Shown here in pieces: positions 1-13,099 of a stretch of 64,000 bases of DNA (position 1 is its first letter; the number at the start of each line of letters is the position of its first letter). The stretch lies in the NCBI GenBank assembly GCA_013399305.1, contig VXAI01000177.1, forward strand, positions 1,249,869 to 1,313,868. The letters run 5' to 3'. Made by a program: the position numbers and the translations under genes. The notes below the pieces were generated by a model. It made no database searches, was not told the origin of the DNA, and saw only the letters and a program-made list of their open reading frames with translations. This DNA is from Rostratula benghalensis (Eukaryota; Chordata; Aves; Charadriiformes; Rostratulidae).

Positions 1-1035
1 GAGGGAGAGGGGCAGAAAGCCTAGGAAATTCCTTGCTGTAATAGTGGTTTGAACTCAAAACACATTCTGCAGAAGACCTAGGAATTTCTAGAAAGCACTA
101 AAGGAAATAGCCTTGTCCAGTTCAGAAAAAGCAAGCAGGTACAGAGCTCAGGAAAAGGAGAGTTTCATTATTAAAAAACAGAGGAAACACCAGCAGCAAT
201 TGGCTACCATGAGATCATTCAGGGGTGTCCATGCAGCAATAAAAATGCTTTGTGAGACACCACCAGATGACTGCAACACAGCTGCCAAGACGATGGCGTG
301 GAAACTAACCATATGAGCCACATGTGTAAATTATCTTTTGCATACCATCTGGCAGGACTTTCGCCCACTGGATGTCTCTGACATTCACCCCAGCAACTTT
401 GGTTGTCATGTAGTTATATGCCTTAACTGGAATTCCACCCTTGCTAGACTTGGGTTTGTGTCAAAGACCTTTTGATAATGCCCCACAGTACTGGGAAAAG
501 AGAAGAAATACCAAATTATGACTCTGTGTAGATACTACAGCTACATATTAGAGGGAGGCATGCTTTACTGTTCATGCTTTCCATTTTATACTGTTCCACT
601 AACCTGCAATTTCTTCTGGTTCTCCAGCATATCGCCAATGCAAATGCAGATTCACTCCAGTTCAAAACCTTTGTCCATTATCTGGGACATGTAAGATAGA
701 AAAGATAAGGACACGGGACTGACAGCTCTAAAATGGTAAACAAAATTTCAAAAAGTGGGGATGTCTCAATTCATGGGGATGCAGCTTAAGAAATATCTAG
801 AATTGCTGCACACCTTTCCTCTAGTCAAGGGGCCTTCCTTAATGGATGGAGTTTTTTCAAATTTTTTTCCAACGGCATTTATTATTAGTATAAACATGTT
901 GACAGTATTGGATGGGATCCACAAAACAGCTGGGAAAGGTGCGTCTTCCCTTAATTCACTTTTCTATCATCTCTAGATACTTTTATAGTACTTGGAGATC
1001 ACACAAACCTCTCTTGCTGCTACTTTTTTTTCTCA
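1..1035. other. Unique noncoding DNA, nothing recognised
   Basis: AT-rich sequence with only short open frames (under 75 codons). I see no repeat family, RNA gene or splice-flanked open segment that I can support. Confidence 0.5.
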
Positions 1036-1039
1036 TTAT

Positions 1040-1320
1040 CAAGGGATACTGCCACCTATAAGCAATTTCTTAGCTAGCTAATTGTATCAGCGTTAGTACT
1101 ATTTTGGCAAGCTGATACGGGTGCTCAGCAGATGACTATTACATTATGTTTAATATGACTACCATTTATTGTTCGCACAAATTGGTGTCATTTTGTAACA
1201 AAACTTTAATTAAGTGCAGTTACCGAAACGCTAATGTCATTCAGTATCTCTATTTCCACCTGTGCAAAAGCACAAGATGACTTTGAATGTGTGTGTGGTT
1301 ATCAAGTGTGAGAGCTTACT
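1040..1320. promoter_or_regulatory. Candidate conserved noncoding element (enhancer-like)
   Basis: This block is unusually rich in homeodomain-type core sites. It has CTAATTG near 1078-1085 and TTAATTAAGTG near 1207-1217, which joins a TAATTA core to an NKX-like AAGTG. It also keeps several CpG dinucleotides (in GCGTTA, TACGGG, TTCGCA and ACCGAAACGC), which is unusual for methylated AT-rich bird DNA that is not constrained. No open frame of note crosses it. Calling it regulatory is inference from motif content only; conservation could not be tested here. Confidence 0.3.
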
Positions 1321-1324
1321 TTTA

Positions 1325-4300
1325 ATTTTGTAGAATGCAGCATTTGAAGAATTTTGCCATGTTGAGTCCAGTGAAGCAGTGTTTACATCTAAATATAAAA
1401 TCGTACCTTGGAAATTCAGTAGTGTGCAAATTAAAGATTATCTTTTTCCTCTCCATAAAATATGTAATTTTTGATTCATGTGGCAACTGATTCTAAGTCA
1501 TTAGAATAATTTAATTTGCCCATGTTTGAAAAATAGTTTATTTTTCCATTAGTATTTTCTACCAAGGCTTCCATTTTATGATCAGAACAGAGTTACTATA
1601 GAATTGCACTGACATCGTATTTGAAAAATTAATTTTATTATTAATAACATAATCTCTTATTGAGCTGTAAATTGTGAAGAATGGACTTTGCTCTTATCAA
1701 GTGACAAATATGTGGGGGGTACGTTTGATTTAAAATCTCAAATGCATTGTAGGTTCTTCCAGTCAGTAGCCCTCCCCGTTCAAAACCTGATAAAATGTAA
1801 CTCGGCTTCTTTGTTTGTGTTTACTGGTGCTTTTTTATTTGTTTCTGCAGTGCTGATTTGCTGAAAGACTCAACTTCCTCAGCACGTTCAAATCTCATGT
1901 CACAAAAGTCTGTCTGTTGTTGTCATGGTCGTGCCTAAAGCCTTCTGGGTATATTCATAACACGCACAAACCTCAATGTACGTTGTGGGCCTGTTTGCAG
2001 AAATCATACCTCTAACGAGTCTGGAAAATTTATACATTAGCAGGACAAATGGAAACAGGGAACAGATGAAAGGCCATGTCCAGCTTTATGTACCTGCCAT
2101 CCCACTTCCTATATACACCTAGTTGTATTTGTGTGATTGTTTTTGTAACTTGTGAGATGGCTGACTAGAAGAGCGGGTTTGGGACAGAAGAGTGGGGCAG
2201 CCACTGAGGGAAGAGCATCTCACACCTTCCTTCCTAGCTAGGTCTGCCTGCAACATCTTCTTTTCTCCACTCCCCTCCACATCACTCTTCCTTCTCACCC
2301 TTCCCTACTGCAGAGGAGGCAGGATGCTTAATCTGAAGGTACTACACAGCACTTCTGGGTCAAGTGGTGGAAGACAGGGAAGAGTTCTGCAGCTCAGCTT
2401 TTTTTAAACTCTGGAATTTTTCAGGCAATCTGTGCTTTGGCCTAAGAAGCTCAGAGACTGAGCAACTATTTGAAGTAATGTTCTAGGAAGTGCTGGGAAG
2501 TTTTATAAGATTTTCATTCTCTGAAGTGTAATTCTTCTCACTTTTCTCCTCTATCCCCTATGTTTCTAAACTACTCAACCAAATATTACCTGTGTTTCTG
2601 AGGAAAGGACTAGGTAATTTTAATTATCAAAGCTAAATTTAAGGAGGAAAAAGCTTAAGACGTTTCAGAGAGCCCATAAAATCTTATCCCATTCAGTAAA
2701 CATTTCTGTAGACTTAAACTTGCTTCCTTCCAGCTGGGTAAAAGCCATCTCTGTAACCCAATATAGATCTTCTATTAGCAATGTGACATTTTAAAACACT
2801 TATCACTTTAGGCTGCTTTAAAAAGTTAGGATAGCCACACTGTTTCTCAAAGGAAAAAACGTTTGTTCTTTTTTTAATTCTGTCTTTTTCCATTTTTCAA
2901 CTTCACCAAGCTTTTTTATGATTTATGCTTTATGAGCAGGTTTTGCATAGAAATAGAAAAAGGAAAAAAGGCTGTATTTGACATGAGATAGCCACAATTT
3001 TATTTATAACAGGTGAAATGTGGCAGTAATAAAAAAAAAAAAGCCACATTATAAAAGTTTTGTTTATGTTTAGTCACAAAAACTTCCTTTTATTCTGATA
3101 AGCCAAAAATCTACTCCTTAAACTCCCGAAGAAAACTTACCATGTCAGTATTCAATGGTAGCTGAAAGGAAATACCACAACTGTCCCTCTGAAATGTTCC
3201 TATATTCTAGACCTAATGGCCAGTTTACAGGATTTAGGAGTTTGGTTCTACATTGTTTCACTTTTGTACTGCCATGAACATGGACAGCGTACCTAATTTG
3301 CTAGTAAATGGCAACACTTTGCAGAAGGTACACTCCAGATTGTATTGGCCTATTATATTAGCCAGTGCTACCATTCCAATAATATTACAAGCAATATAAG
3401 CAAAAGCAGGTAAGATTGCAGAACTGTGGTATTTCCATAAAGGCTAGAATTAGTTATGATGAGGAAAAAACCCCAACATACTGCTAAATACATTAGCAAT
3501 GCAAGTTATAATGAACTGTCACCTTTTCACATAATGGGTTGAATGCAGTTACTGCAAACCTGATGATTGTTCGTGATTTTTTCCCCCATGACAAATACAA
3601 CATTTTCCACAAAAAAAAAAAAAAGAGAAAAGAAAAGAAGCCAGTGCCTGTTTCCAAGCTGTTACAAAACAGACATAAATTATCTGAAATTTTAATGGTC
3701 AAAATAAATCAATAAAGACCACCTATGCATTCTCAAATAATCACTTATTATTCAGTGATTCCAGTTCACACCCTTTGCCTGCTCCCTCCTGTGTGTGAGA
3801 GGATTGGAATAGAAGTTTTTGTATTTCTCATTCTGAGTCTGGTACATTTGTTAAATAAAAAAAGTCAAAAAATACGGTCATGCCTTTGAAGTCTGGCAGC
3901 TAAGATGAACACTATCATTTCTGCTCCTGAATAGCTGTCTCTCCAATATAGAAAAATAACCAAAAGGATGGCATAAGAATGTCTTTGCTCAGAACACCTT
4001 GTGCTGTCCTGCAGGGATGGATACTCCAGGCAAAGCCAGAAAGGCACTGGAAGTTTTCAATGTCCTGGGTGACATAGTCTAACTACTACAAAATTAATGT
4101 GTTCATCTATTTTCCTTTATTTTCCTTTTATTGCAAAAACAGCTTTTTTTTTTTGGTCCTTTTTTTCCCATAATTACAGGATACTCCACAGTCAAAGTTT
4201 TTGGTTTCATAAGGAATGAAAAAGCACTCGTCCTCTAATTTGATGTGAACCTAAACTTCCTAATTCCCCTGCTAATAAATAAATTATTCACAGCTTTACT

Positions 4301-7300
4301 CCTCCTAACTTTGTTCACCTCTGTTTCAAGTGTAATGCTTTCATTTCTACAGGCAAGTATTTACACAGACCAAATGTGTGTGCCTGTGAATGTTTACTCA
4401 TGTCTTTCTACAAAAGTATCTCTTTGCAGATGTAAATGTGTATTTTGTAGACATAGTCTGAATATTTGCTTTTGAAAACTGCCCTAGAAGATGGTGGTGG
4501 ATGTAATTGAAGAATCTAGGCCAGGATGATAAATCCACGGCAAGTGAAATGCAGGAAGCATTTAATAAAAAGCCATAGAATTGTATCTGTCATTTTCTAA
4601 CTAAATGTAATGGCTTATGTTTGCAGAAACGTGGCTGCTGTATGGTAGGTACAAATTCTGCCCTTAAGTTTGCATCTACACTTCTACGTGTTTAATTTCA
4701 GGGCTGCAAGCAGACTGGGAAGGTAGATACTAAATCACTGGAAATGAATGTGCAGCTCCCACACTGGAGGAAAGAGTGGGACTTCTGCCTAATATGAGGC
4801 AAAGTATGAACTGACATGAAAATATCCCCTAGTACGCTCATTAAAAATTTCTCAGTGGCCAAAAGCCGTTCAAGTGAATCTGTATTGCTTACTGGTCTCT
4901 GATCTGTAATATAAAAGTAACTCATGAGAGCAGAGCTAGAATTGAAAATAAAACAGCAGTCACTATGAAGGAATACTAGAACTATAGAGATGAAATATGT
5001 GAGGTGGAAAGAATGGTGATGAGGGATAAAAAAAACTGCAATTCCAAAATAGATGTGACAGCAGATGTTTAAAAAAAAATAATCTGAGACATTGGGATTG
5101 AAAAGTGTAATTACAAGAATGGGAGGTGATGTTTTGGCCAGAAATATGACATTCATACAAAAGAAATTGTCTAAATGTGATCTGTCACCAGAACTGAATT
5201 TCTTAAAATGCAGGGATGTCAGTAATTATATGCCAGCGATAAATTCTGGGAACAGATTTTATCCATGTAGAATACAAATATAATTTTGGCCTAAGTCCTG
5301 AACAGTGAAGGTTGACTTGCTGATTTAAGATATTTGGTCTTTTAAGAACAGTTCTACCAGCAAGATGATCTTGTCTTTACAAACTAGATCTAGATCCTCT
5401 GCAGGTGGAGGATCTGGCTGGCATGTCCCCATCTCGTGCTCAGCTTTACAAGGCAGATCAAGCCTGCAAGCAACAGGACTGCCCCTCTTTGTAATCTATG
5501 GGAAGAAGGCAGCACCAGGCTCCATGTTTAGGCGACTGTCCTATCCCTGAGGAGAGCTAATCAGAAATTCAGTAGATGGTGAGCATTAAGGACTTGGCAA
5601 TTGATACAGGGATAACTCATTCCCTTTGCTAGCGCTTACAGGGGCAGAAAAATGGGGAACGCATTCAAGCTGACTTTAAATGTCATGGTGGTGAAAGAAG
5701 CCTGGTGACCATGTGGACGGAAGGACAGGCATATGTGGGCTGCTGGTGGGAGCCCCTTTCCAGCACATCTCCACCATGCAGCAGGACATCAGGGTGTGTG
5801 CACCTGTCTGGTCTCAGCTCTGCCCTATAGTAGTTTTGCCATTGCTAGCTGTGAGATAGTAGTTTGCATCTCTCTTCTTCAGTCTCTTATTTGAAACGTT
5901 AGATATTAATCTAAATCGATAGCCCAGCTGCTTTCTAATCTAAGTCTAAAGTTTAGACCTACCAAGACAGAAATTTGCAAAGGTTCACGCTTTATGAAAA
6001 AGAATCCCATTATATATTTTTAATATTCCCATTTCTGGTATTTCATTTGCTTGCTACTAACTTTTATGTTAAGAGAGAGAAAACACAGGTCCTGTTCTGT
6101 TTTTCTGTAACATGTAATTTAATTTTAGGCCCTTTTATTTAAAACACTGTTCTTACACCATATGAAGTGCAGATATTTAGAAGACCACTCAAAAAATCTA
6201 AAAAGTGAGGAGGGCACAAACTGTGTGTTTTCCTCAAGTGTTTTCTATGCCTGGCCTATGGAAATTACCCCTCTCTCAGCCTACTTTAGCACTGAAGTGC
6301 CCTTCTTAATGTCCAGTGCAGCACTTCAGAGAAAAGGGCTTTGCCTTCAAAGTTATTAAGCTCTCCTTGTTATTCTTCATCCTATTACTTATGTATGCAT
6401 CTTTGGCTGTGACTGCATACTGAAGCTGTTCACAGAGCTACCTGCAGTGATGGGTAATATTCCTACCTCAGGTGACTTTGTAAAAGAAGGTTAAAAATTG
6501 TTCGTTTATTGTTACATTAAAGCAATGGTTTCCAGGTTTCCCAGAATTACATAATTTGTTGAAGACAAGCTTATCTACAAAGTCCAAGCAAAGAACTCAT
6601 AATTAGTAATGACCAGCCCACCACAACATTGTTTATCCTGTTAAAGCATGTGCAAGGATTAACCCAGTTTACTTTTCAGGACACTTTACTCATGTTCAGG
6701 TTTTTCTAAATGTACGTGCAACAGAGCACTAAAGGGGACAGATTTGTTTCTGCTGTAGCTGTGAAGGGTATGGCTCAGGCACCAAGCAAGTTGTGTTAAA
6801 CTCTTGGAGGCAGCGTGCCAGATCTTTTGTGACTTCTCAGCTGATGCATTTTGCCAAACTAATGATTAGATCAGGTGCTTAGCAATTCTGAAAATTAAGC
6901 CATTTACTATGATACTAACAAACTTGGTACTTTTTTTAGAATCTAGTACAAGTTTCTGTTTCTCAGTACTAGGCAAAACGGTGCAGGTACTGCAGGCCTA
7001 AAGAAAAAAGTGGTGCATTGCTTGTGCAAGCAAACACAGGTGATTGGTAGAGTTTTTCTAAAATAATATAAACAAGACAGTGTCTTTTGTGAAGTTATGG
7101 AGAAAATGGATACTGAATATGTGCTTAGTGAAGCATCTGAGAAGAAAGTATCAGGTTAATCAGTAGTTTTGATTTTGGATGGCTATGTTTTGTGGTGGCA
7201 TTTGTTCTCATGTAGTGTTAAAGTAAGAGTGTTACATAAATGTAGACATCATATTAAAAGTAGATTACTGGAGTTATGCTAGTTCAGGGAGGAGGAAAAT

Positions 7301-9180
7301 ATAAGAAAAGAAGCATTAAGTATTGAAATCAGACATACTGGAAAACTATAAAATACTCTCTCAGTAGTGGTATGACAGTGGACGCAAATTAGTCATGCTA
7401 GATGACAAGAACTTTCAAGGAGAAGCCCGAGAAATTTGTATATGAAATTTGAAGAACTCTGCACAAGATCATTTGGTTTGCCTGGCTGTTGTAGCATGTT
7501 TGTATTTCTGTGTAAAGAGATTGCATAAATCTGTTTATTTCATGAACACGTTCTTGTATATGTTACTGATTTATATACTGAATGGACAATGAGATTCAAA
7601 GCAGAAGATTATCTTGACTTTTTACAGAACACAAATGCTTAACTTAGGTTTATAAAGTTGCCTGGCAAAATATAGCCTCTTAGGAATCTCCAAAAAATAG
7701 AATTGTTGGATACAATCTTGATACTTGAGAAATGATAAAGGATCAGTGAAGCACAGAAGACAGTTGGCACTATAAGAAAAAAAATTAGAAAAGAATCCAG
7801 ATTAAGAGTGACACAACTCACAAGCTTGTCTTTGAAACTGTATTGTCTTATCTTGAGAAATTAATTTGAAATGGTATTCACTTAAGGTAGAGGAATATTA
7901 CATATTCTTCAACACCCTTTCTCATTTCAAGATTTGCCTGTTTTAAATAGCTGCTCAGTGATTTGCATATTGTAAGTTCCTGGTTCCAGAAAATTTCCTA
8001 GTAGATGGATTTCTTAATTCTGGTTTACATCAATTATCTCTCACCTGAGTATATCATTATAATAATTATATAAAATTATTAATACTATTACACTAGAATA
8101 TAAATTATATAACTTATAGTGTTTACTGAGTGAAACTCCTCACTGCTGAATACCATCTCCATGGAGCCTCCCCGAACCTCTCTGACAAGAGCTAGAGGTT
8201 CAAAAGCTGTGCACCACATCAGCAGTAGTAATAATTACTGTATTTCTGAGCACTATAGTAGTTCTTGGGCGTCTAGCCACTAATATAATCCAGAATCTTT
8301 ACTTGATGATTACAACTATAAACTTTAGACAATACACTGGAAGATTTATTCATCTAAGTATGAAATTGAGAAGCAACATGTGAACCTGATCTAGTCAGTA
8401 GACAACTGCCACCTGAAGGACGATGGCACTTTTTGAAAATAAGATGCTACCATACGCTATGCGGGATAGACTCACAGATCCAAACTGTTTCCAGGGGCAC
8501 AGTATTCACTGCTGCTGGCTGCAAAATGAAGGGGAGGTGGAAAAAGAACAGGACGCAGTGGTGCTTGTGCCTCGTTTCACCAGGTCAGCACACGCCCAAG
8601 ATGCAGAACAAATAGGGTCAATATATTCCTCTGCTTGATGAGCTTTAATGTGTATCTCTTAGTTCAATGCTTTAGCCACTAACCTAGAAGGTTCTTGAAA
8701 TGGGACTCTTAACAGAATACACTTTAAGCACTCATTAGTACAGGGAATGGAATCCAGGCTTCCAAGTCCCAAATGACTTCCTCAGCCATTAGTCTGTAGA
8801 GCTTTGCAATGGCTATTTAATTATTCTGTTCAACAGTAAGAGTAATTCAGAAAACCTTACCCTATATTCTGGCAATTAGAGAATCTGTCCCAGAGGGATT
8901 TAAGATTTTATCACACAGGAGAGATCTACAGCATGGTCTCTCTCGTGCTAGGGGACAGTCCTAGCCACTACGATTATTTAGTGAGTGAATTTGTGGGAAG
9001 AGGTAGTAGCACCTCTGTTTTGGAAAGTGCAGTAAGGGAAGGAGAGAAGCTGTATAGCAAGTTGCAAAAATGCCTACTGGAGTTGGCCACGATGGTGAGA
9101 GGGGTAGAAGAAATATTCAAGAGCAGCGTGTTCTGGGCAGACGGAGACATGAGCTGGGGACTTAGCTGATCATTGCATAG
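1325..9180. other. Unique noncoding DNA
   Basis: Long AT-rich stretch with no recognised gene or repeat. The longest open frame (minus strand, 4698-5156, 152 codons) has an F/S/H-rich translation, no recognisable domain and no splice context, and looks like chance. A small hairpin is visible at 3017-3050: arms AATGTGGC and GCCACATT are perfect complements around an A-rich loop of 18 nt. A very AT-rich patch lies near 8050-8120. Confidence 0.5.
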
Positions 9181-9189
9181 AACACTTTA

Positions 9190-9825
9190 GTCATGCTATC
9201 CTCAAAACCAAGAGACTTGACAATTTGACTAATAGAGGAAAAGCACCTCTATAATCAAGTAGCAGATGTGATCTTACATTTTTCAACAAGTCCCTCATAA
9301 AGAAGAGATCCAGACGGACAGTTTGAGTATCTATCACGTATTGATTTCCCAGTAGAAGAGGATATGGGAAAAGCAAATTAAGCAGGAAGGATGAGTAAGT
9401 ATTTACCTATGCATTTGGTGATTGAAGATGAAATAGCTGAATTACTGAGTGCAGAATATATAACATCTTGCTTAAGGCTACATCCAACACCAGACAGCTG
9501 GCAAATGGCCAATATGACACCAAGGTTCCTGGGGAGATGTGACACTACCAACCAGTAAACCTGATGTTAGGACTGCAAAACTGAGTAAGGACAACTGTAA
9601 GAGATAAAAGTAATACACACACAGATCAATATGATTTTGGGAAAGAACACAACTTTTTTCTTCCCCTTCAGGAGGTGCTCTGTCTAAAAGTTTGGTGTAT
9701 TTCTTTGAGGAATTCAACAGAATTGTGTTAACAAGGGAGAATCATTTAATACAGTTGGATTCAAATGGTAGTTTTAGAGGACCCTGAAACCAAGATGTCT
9801 CTGCAGTAAATAATCATTACTTTTT
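9190..9825 (+). mobile_element. Ancient CR1/L3-type LINE ORF2 (reverse transcriptase) relic
   Basis: Broken frames carry a run of peptides in the order expected for the fingers/palm part of an old CR1/L3-like reverse transcriptase. Near 9496-9525 reads SWQMANMTP (family form like DW..ANVTPIF). Near 9547-9567, in another frame, reads YQPVNLM (compare YRPVSLMS). An FGKEHN-like piece follows, then a segment near 9695-9740 (TTTGAGGAATTCAACAG, then AACAAGGGAGA) matching the family's FFEGVN...DKG block. After that comes an AGGACCCTGAAACCAAGA stretch where the family has KVPHQR. Frameshifts and stops are many, so it is long dead and older than the other CR1 copies here. The left edge is uncertain and could lie further upstream. 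The family assignment rests on remembered consensus features, not a search. Confidence 0.62.
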
Positions 9826-11450
9826 TTCCACCACTGCATAATTTTTCTTAAGCACTCAAATAGATTGTTATGTGGCAAGGCCACAGCACTAAAATTTAAT
9901 AAAGCATTTTGTTTACTGAGACAGAATAGGAAGTCACTTCATCAAAACATTTCAAACCCATTAATTCTAACAGTAGTTTTTTTCTTATCTCTGCGTATAC
10001 ATTTTAAGATTATGTTTGTAAGTACTAAAAGGATGCATAACAGCCCTGATAATCTTACTGCTCTTCCACCAAGGCCCTCCTGTAAATAGATAAAAAATGG
10101 CAGCTGAATATGAGCAAACTTTGTGTTAAAATACAGCATACCTTTGTCTTGCTGTTGTGAGTGTGTGAGTCCTGTGGCAAGAATACCCCTGCTAAGATGG
10201 CTAGGTGACTATTCAGTGGGCAAAGGGAGAGGCTCCTCCAGAAAACCATTCAGGGAACTAAATCCTGAAATATCTTTTCACATCTAATTCTAGGGGACAA
10301 CCATTCACATAAGTGAGTTAGCTGGTTAATCCAACCAATCAGATTTTAAAGTGAAACATAAATAGCCTTTTATCAGAAGTGAGCATTTCATCAAGGATGA
10401 TAAACAGAGGGGTTCCTCCCCCTCTTTTGTGCAGTGTACTTTTCTACTCCCTTTTCCTGCCACTGCGTGGGCATATAGTCACAATAGCTTAGGTGTGAAA
10501 AGGATCCTTGAATCACTTTTTAACTGACAGCTGGTCAATACTTTTCATGCAACATTTTTCTTCACCTTTCCAAAAGCAAACTTATGCCTAACATTTATTT
10601 GTCAGGGGGAGAAAAAAGAAGTTTCAGATTTTAGAGGTTTATTCCTTTTCCGTTGCACTTTATCTTCTTCAGTAAACGGGATTTGGGAAGCAATTTTAGC
10701 TGAGAATATTGATTTCAATTATATGAAGAGGGAAGATACGGAAGGATTACTGAAAGGGAAAGAGGAAAAGAGGAAGAATGTAGACAAATGCTGATCTTAC
10801 CAAAAGAGAAGCACTGCTGTAGTGGAGATACTCAGTAAATGAAAGATAAGCCAAATCCTCTTTGTATATTAATTTTTCCTTTGAATTCTGTCTTTCTTCT
10901 AACAGGAGTAGCATTAGCAATCTACACAAAAATAATCATGCTTATCTTATAACCTTGCAAATGTAAGAAAAATAAAGGAGAAATGAATAAATTGAACTTC
11001 AACATTTGCAGCTGGACTGTTTATATCCAATCTATAAATATATAAGACATTGTTTGGTACTCCCTTTGTTTTATTGTACTCCCTCCCATTGCTAAGCCAA
11101 AGACAAAAAAAAGGATCTATTTTAGATTTAGTTACAGCTTTTGCAGCTCTCAGTATTGTGAAAAAAAAGACAGCTTTCTACTTCAAAAATGCTTCCCATA
11201 ATATTTGTACTTTGCAGATGAGTTACAAGAGCTTTGATTTTAATTTTGGGGAGAGGAACTGAAAATTACTGAGGCATCAGAGAACTGGATAATCCTTACA
11301 GATCTCTTTTTCAGAAACTGAGTTGAGAGCTGGATGACATAGTGTTTTTTTAATACCGTAATATGTATAACCATACCTTATGTTCATTTGCTTAATTCAT
11401 TGGTCTGCTTCCTGATAAGCGCTTTGATAAAGAACATAGTGTTTCTTTGT
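9826..11450. other. Unique noncoding DNA
   Basis: AT-rich, with overlapping short open frames on both strands (all under 80 codons) and no recognisable domain. No repeat was identified. Confidence 0.45.
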
Positions 11451-11454
11451 CTTT

Positions 11455-11500
11455 TAAACCTTTTTCTTTTTTTTTTTCTCCCCTCTACCCCCCCACCCAG
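11455..11500 (+). other. Long polypyrimidine tract ending in a CAG acceptor-like site
   Basis: Forty-odd nearly uninterrupted pyrimidines (T-rich, then CCCCTCTACCCCCCCACCC) end in CAG at 11498-11500, a textbook 3' splice-site layout. The following sequence stays open to the TGA at about 11673 in the frame that crosses the tract, but it runs into an old repeat. It could be a cryptic or exonised acceptor, or simple low-complexity DNA. Confidence 0.3.
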
Positions 11501-11562
11501 CCTCCAAAATTGCTTTAAAATCTGTCTGTTTTATTTCTTGATAGATACACTTGCCACTTTAA

Positions 11563-11680
11563 AAAGGCCTGAACTTCAGAAGGTGCTGAGAATCCAATCT
11601 CGAGTATCAGGCCTTGTAAACGCCTTGAAGTTGGGCATCCAAAGCAGTGGTTCCAGCATCATTGCAGACTTGTGAAAGTC
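11563..11680 (+). repeat. Ancient amniote interspersed repeat fragment with inverted ends
   Basis: A 48-bp unit is bounded by the perfect inverted heptamers GGCCTGA (11566-11572) and TCAGGCC (11607-11613). It contains CAGAAGGTGCTGAG and is followed by CCTTGAAGTTGGGCATCC. This layout (GGCCTGATTTTCAGA-type start, GTGCTGAG, TCAGGCC, then a GAAGTTGGGCACCCAAA-type stretch) resembles an old repeat common in reptile and bird genomes. The identification is from memory of the pattern; the exact family is uncertain. Confidence 0.45.
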
Positions 11681-11699
11681 TTGGGCTTGGTACCTGCCC

Positions 11700-13010
11700 T
11701 ATGTTACTGCAGCTGATGCAGGGAGAAATATCAATCCCTATATAAAAGCCCTGTCAGAATTGTATGTGAGCCTACTTTTTAGTCCAATTTTCTGAAGTAT
11801 GTAACCCAAATTTCTCACCACAAAATCAAATATTCAGTAGGATCAAATGCCTAGGAGAGTAAGTGAAAAGTTACTAACTTCAATAGATGCTGGATCAAAC
11901 CTGTATGTACTCTACCCTCTCTGTATCTGTCACGTTTAACACACTACATCATTAAGTCACTTTGGTGTCACACTGCTGAATATTGCAAAAACCTTACTTT
12001 CAGGTAGTGAAACCCAGCCTTAAGCAGCTAGGTTCCCAGTGGAGAAGAAAGAGGAGTTCCCAAGAGCTAGATAGTAGGTAAACACAAGTGTAAGAAATAT
12101 ACTTTATATGTGGCCTGTTTCTTAGGTTAATAAACATCAAAGGTGAGCACCTCTCTCCACTTCAATTTCAGAGCCTGAAACCTCTCCTGAACACACATCA
12201 GTATAAAAGCAAGCCAGAAACAGGAACAGATTCTTCCCTCCTACGTCATAGCCTTAGGATTAGAAACTCATCTCCTACCTTTTGGAAACCCTCCCAGACT
12301 AATATTTCACTATCTCTATCTCCTGCCAAAGTGTTGAATAAAGTCTTTGAGGAAGAAAAAGAAGAGAAAAGAAGTGGAAGCCTCCATACAGGCTCCAGTG
12401 TTCAGTGAGGCAGGGATTCCTGATGTCCAAGACTGATCTTTGTCCTGTATCAATATGGAGCATCACCCGCATCTCCTCTTCCATCTGTGTTTGAGGAAAG
12501 CGATGCCTGTGGTTAGATTTCACAAAAATATATTTGCACAACGTGCTGTACAAAAGCCTACCAGATCACTGCCACATAGACTGATGTAGTAACACCTCAT
12601 TTCTGTGTCCAGTTGAGATTATGTGTTAACTGTCCAGCAAAGATTAAGACACTGCTTCCTGGTGTAGGAAACCTTTACAGGCAGAAACTAAAATGTTTGT
12701 GGTTTAAATCCTGTGGATTAGCACTGAACAGATACCCAAAGACCTCCCAGATGATAGTATTTGTGAACACTTACCATATTTTGCTGGTTACAGCACTTAG
12801 TCTCAAGGTGACCAGTAGAAGGAAGCATGCCTGAGTCTGTCTGACTTGGCTGTCTCCCATCAAGTGTCTCCAGTTTCTCACACCCCATTGGTGTAAAATT
12901 GCCCTAAGTCTCACTGCTTTCCAACGTTTTTTTCTTAATCAAGCAACATCCTCTTTCACTCACTTGTGATTCATGGTCTGGAGTTGCCTTTCTGAGATAG
13001 AAGGCCATCT
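11700..13010. other. Unique noncoding DNA
   Basis: No gene or repeat recognised. Short open frames on both strands (up to 84 codons) show no domain. Confidence 0.45.
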
Positions 13011-13016
13011 CCTTTT

Positions 13017-13088
13017 AAAAAGAAAAAAAAAAAAACTGACAAGAATAGACATAAAATGCAGCTTGGAACACTTTTTTTTTTTCTTTTT
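13017..13088. repeat. A-tract/T-tract inverted repeat (17-bp perfect stem)
   Basis: The left arm 13017-13033 is A5-G-A11 and the right arm 13072-13088 is T11-C-T5. They are exact reverse complements, with the single G and C in register, around a 38-nt loop. The T/C side also makes a pyrimidine tract ending in CCCAG at 13094-13098. Confidence 0.7.
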
Positions 13089-13099
13089 TTTTTCCCAGT

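Noticed and set aside
4698..5156. 152-codon minus-strand open frame
   Set aside because: F/S/H-rich translation of AT-rich DNA, overlapped by another open minus frame; no domain, no splice sites in support.
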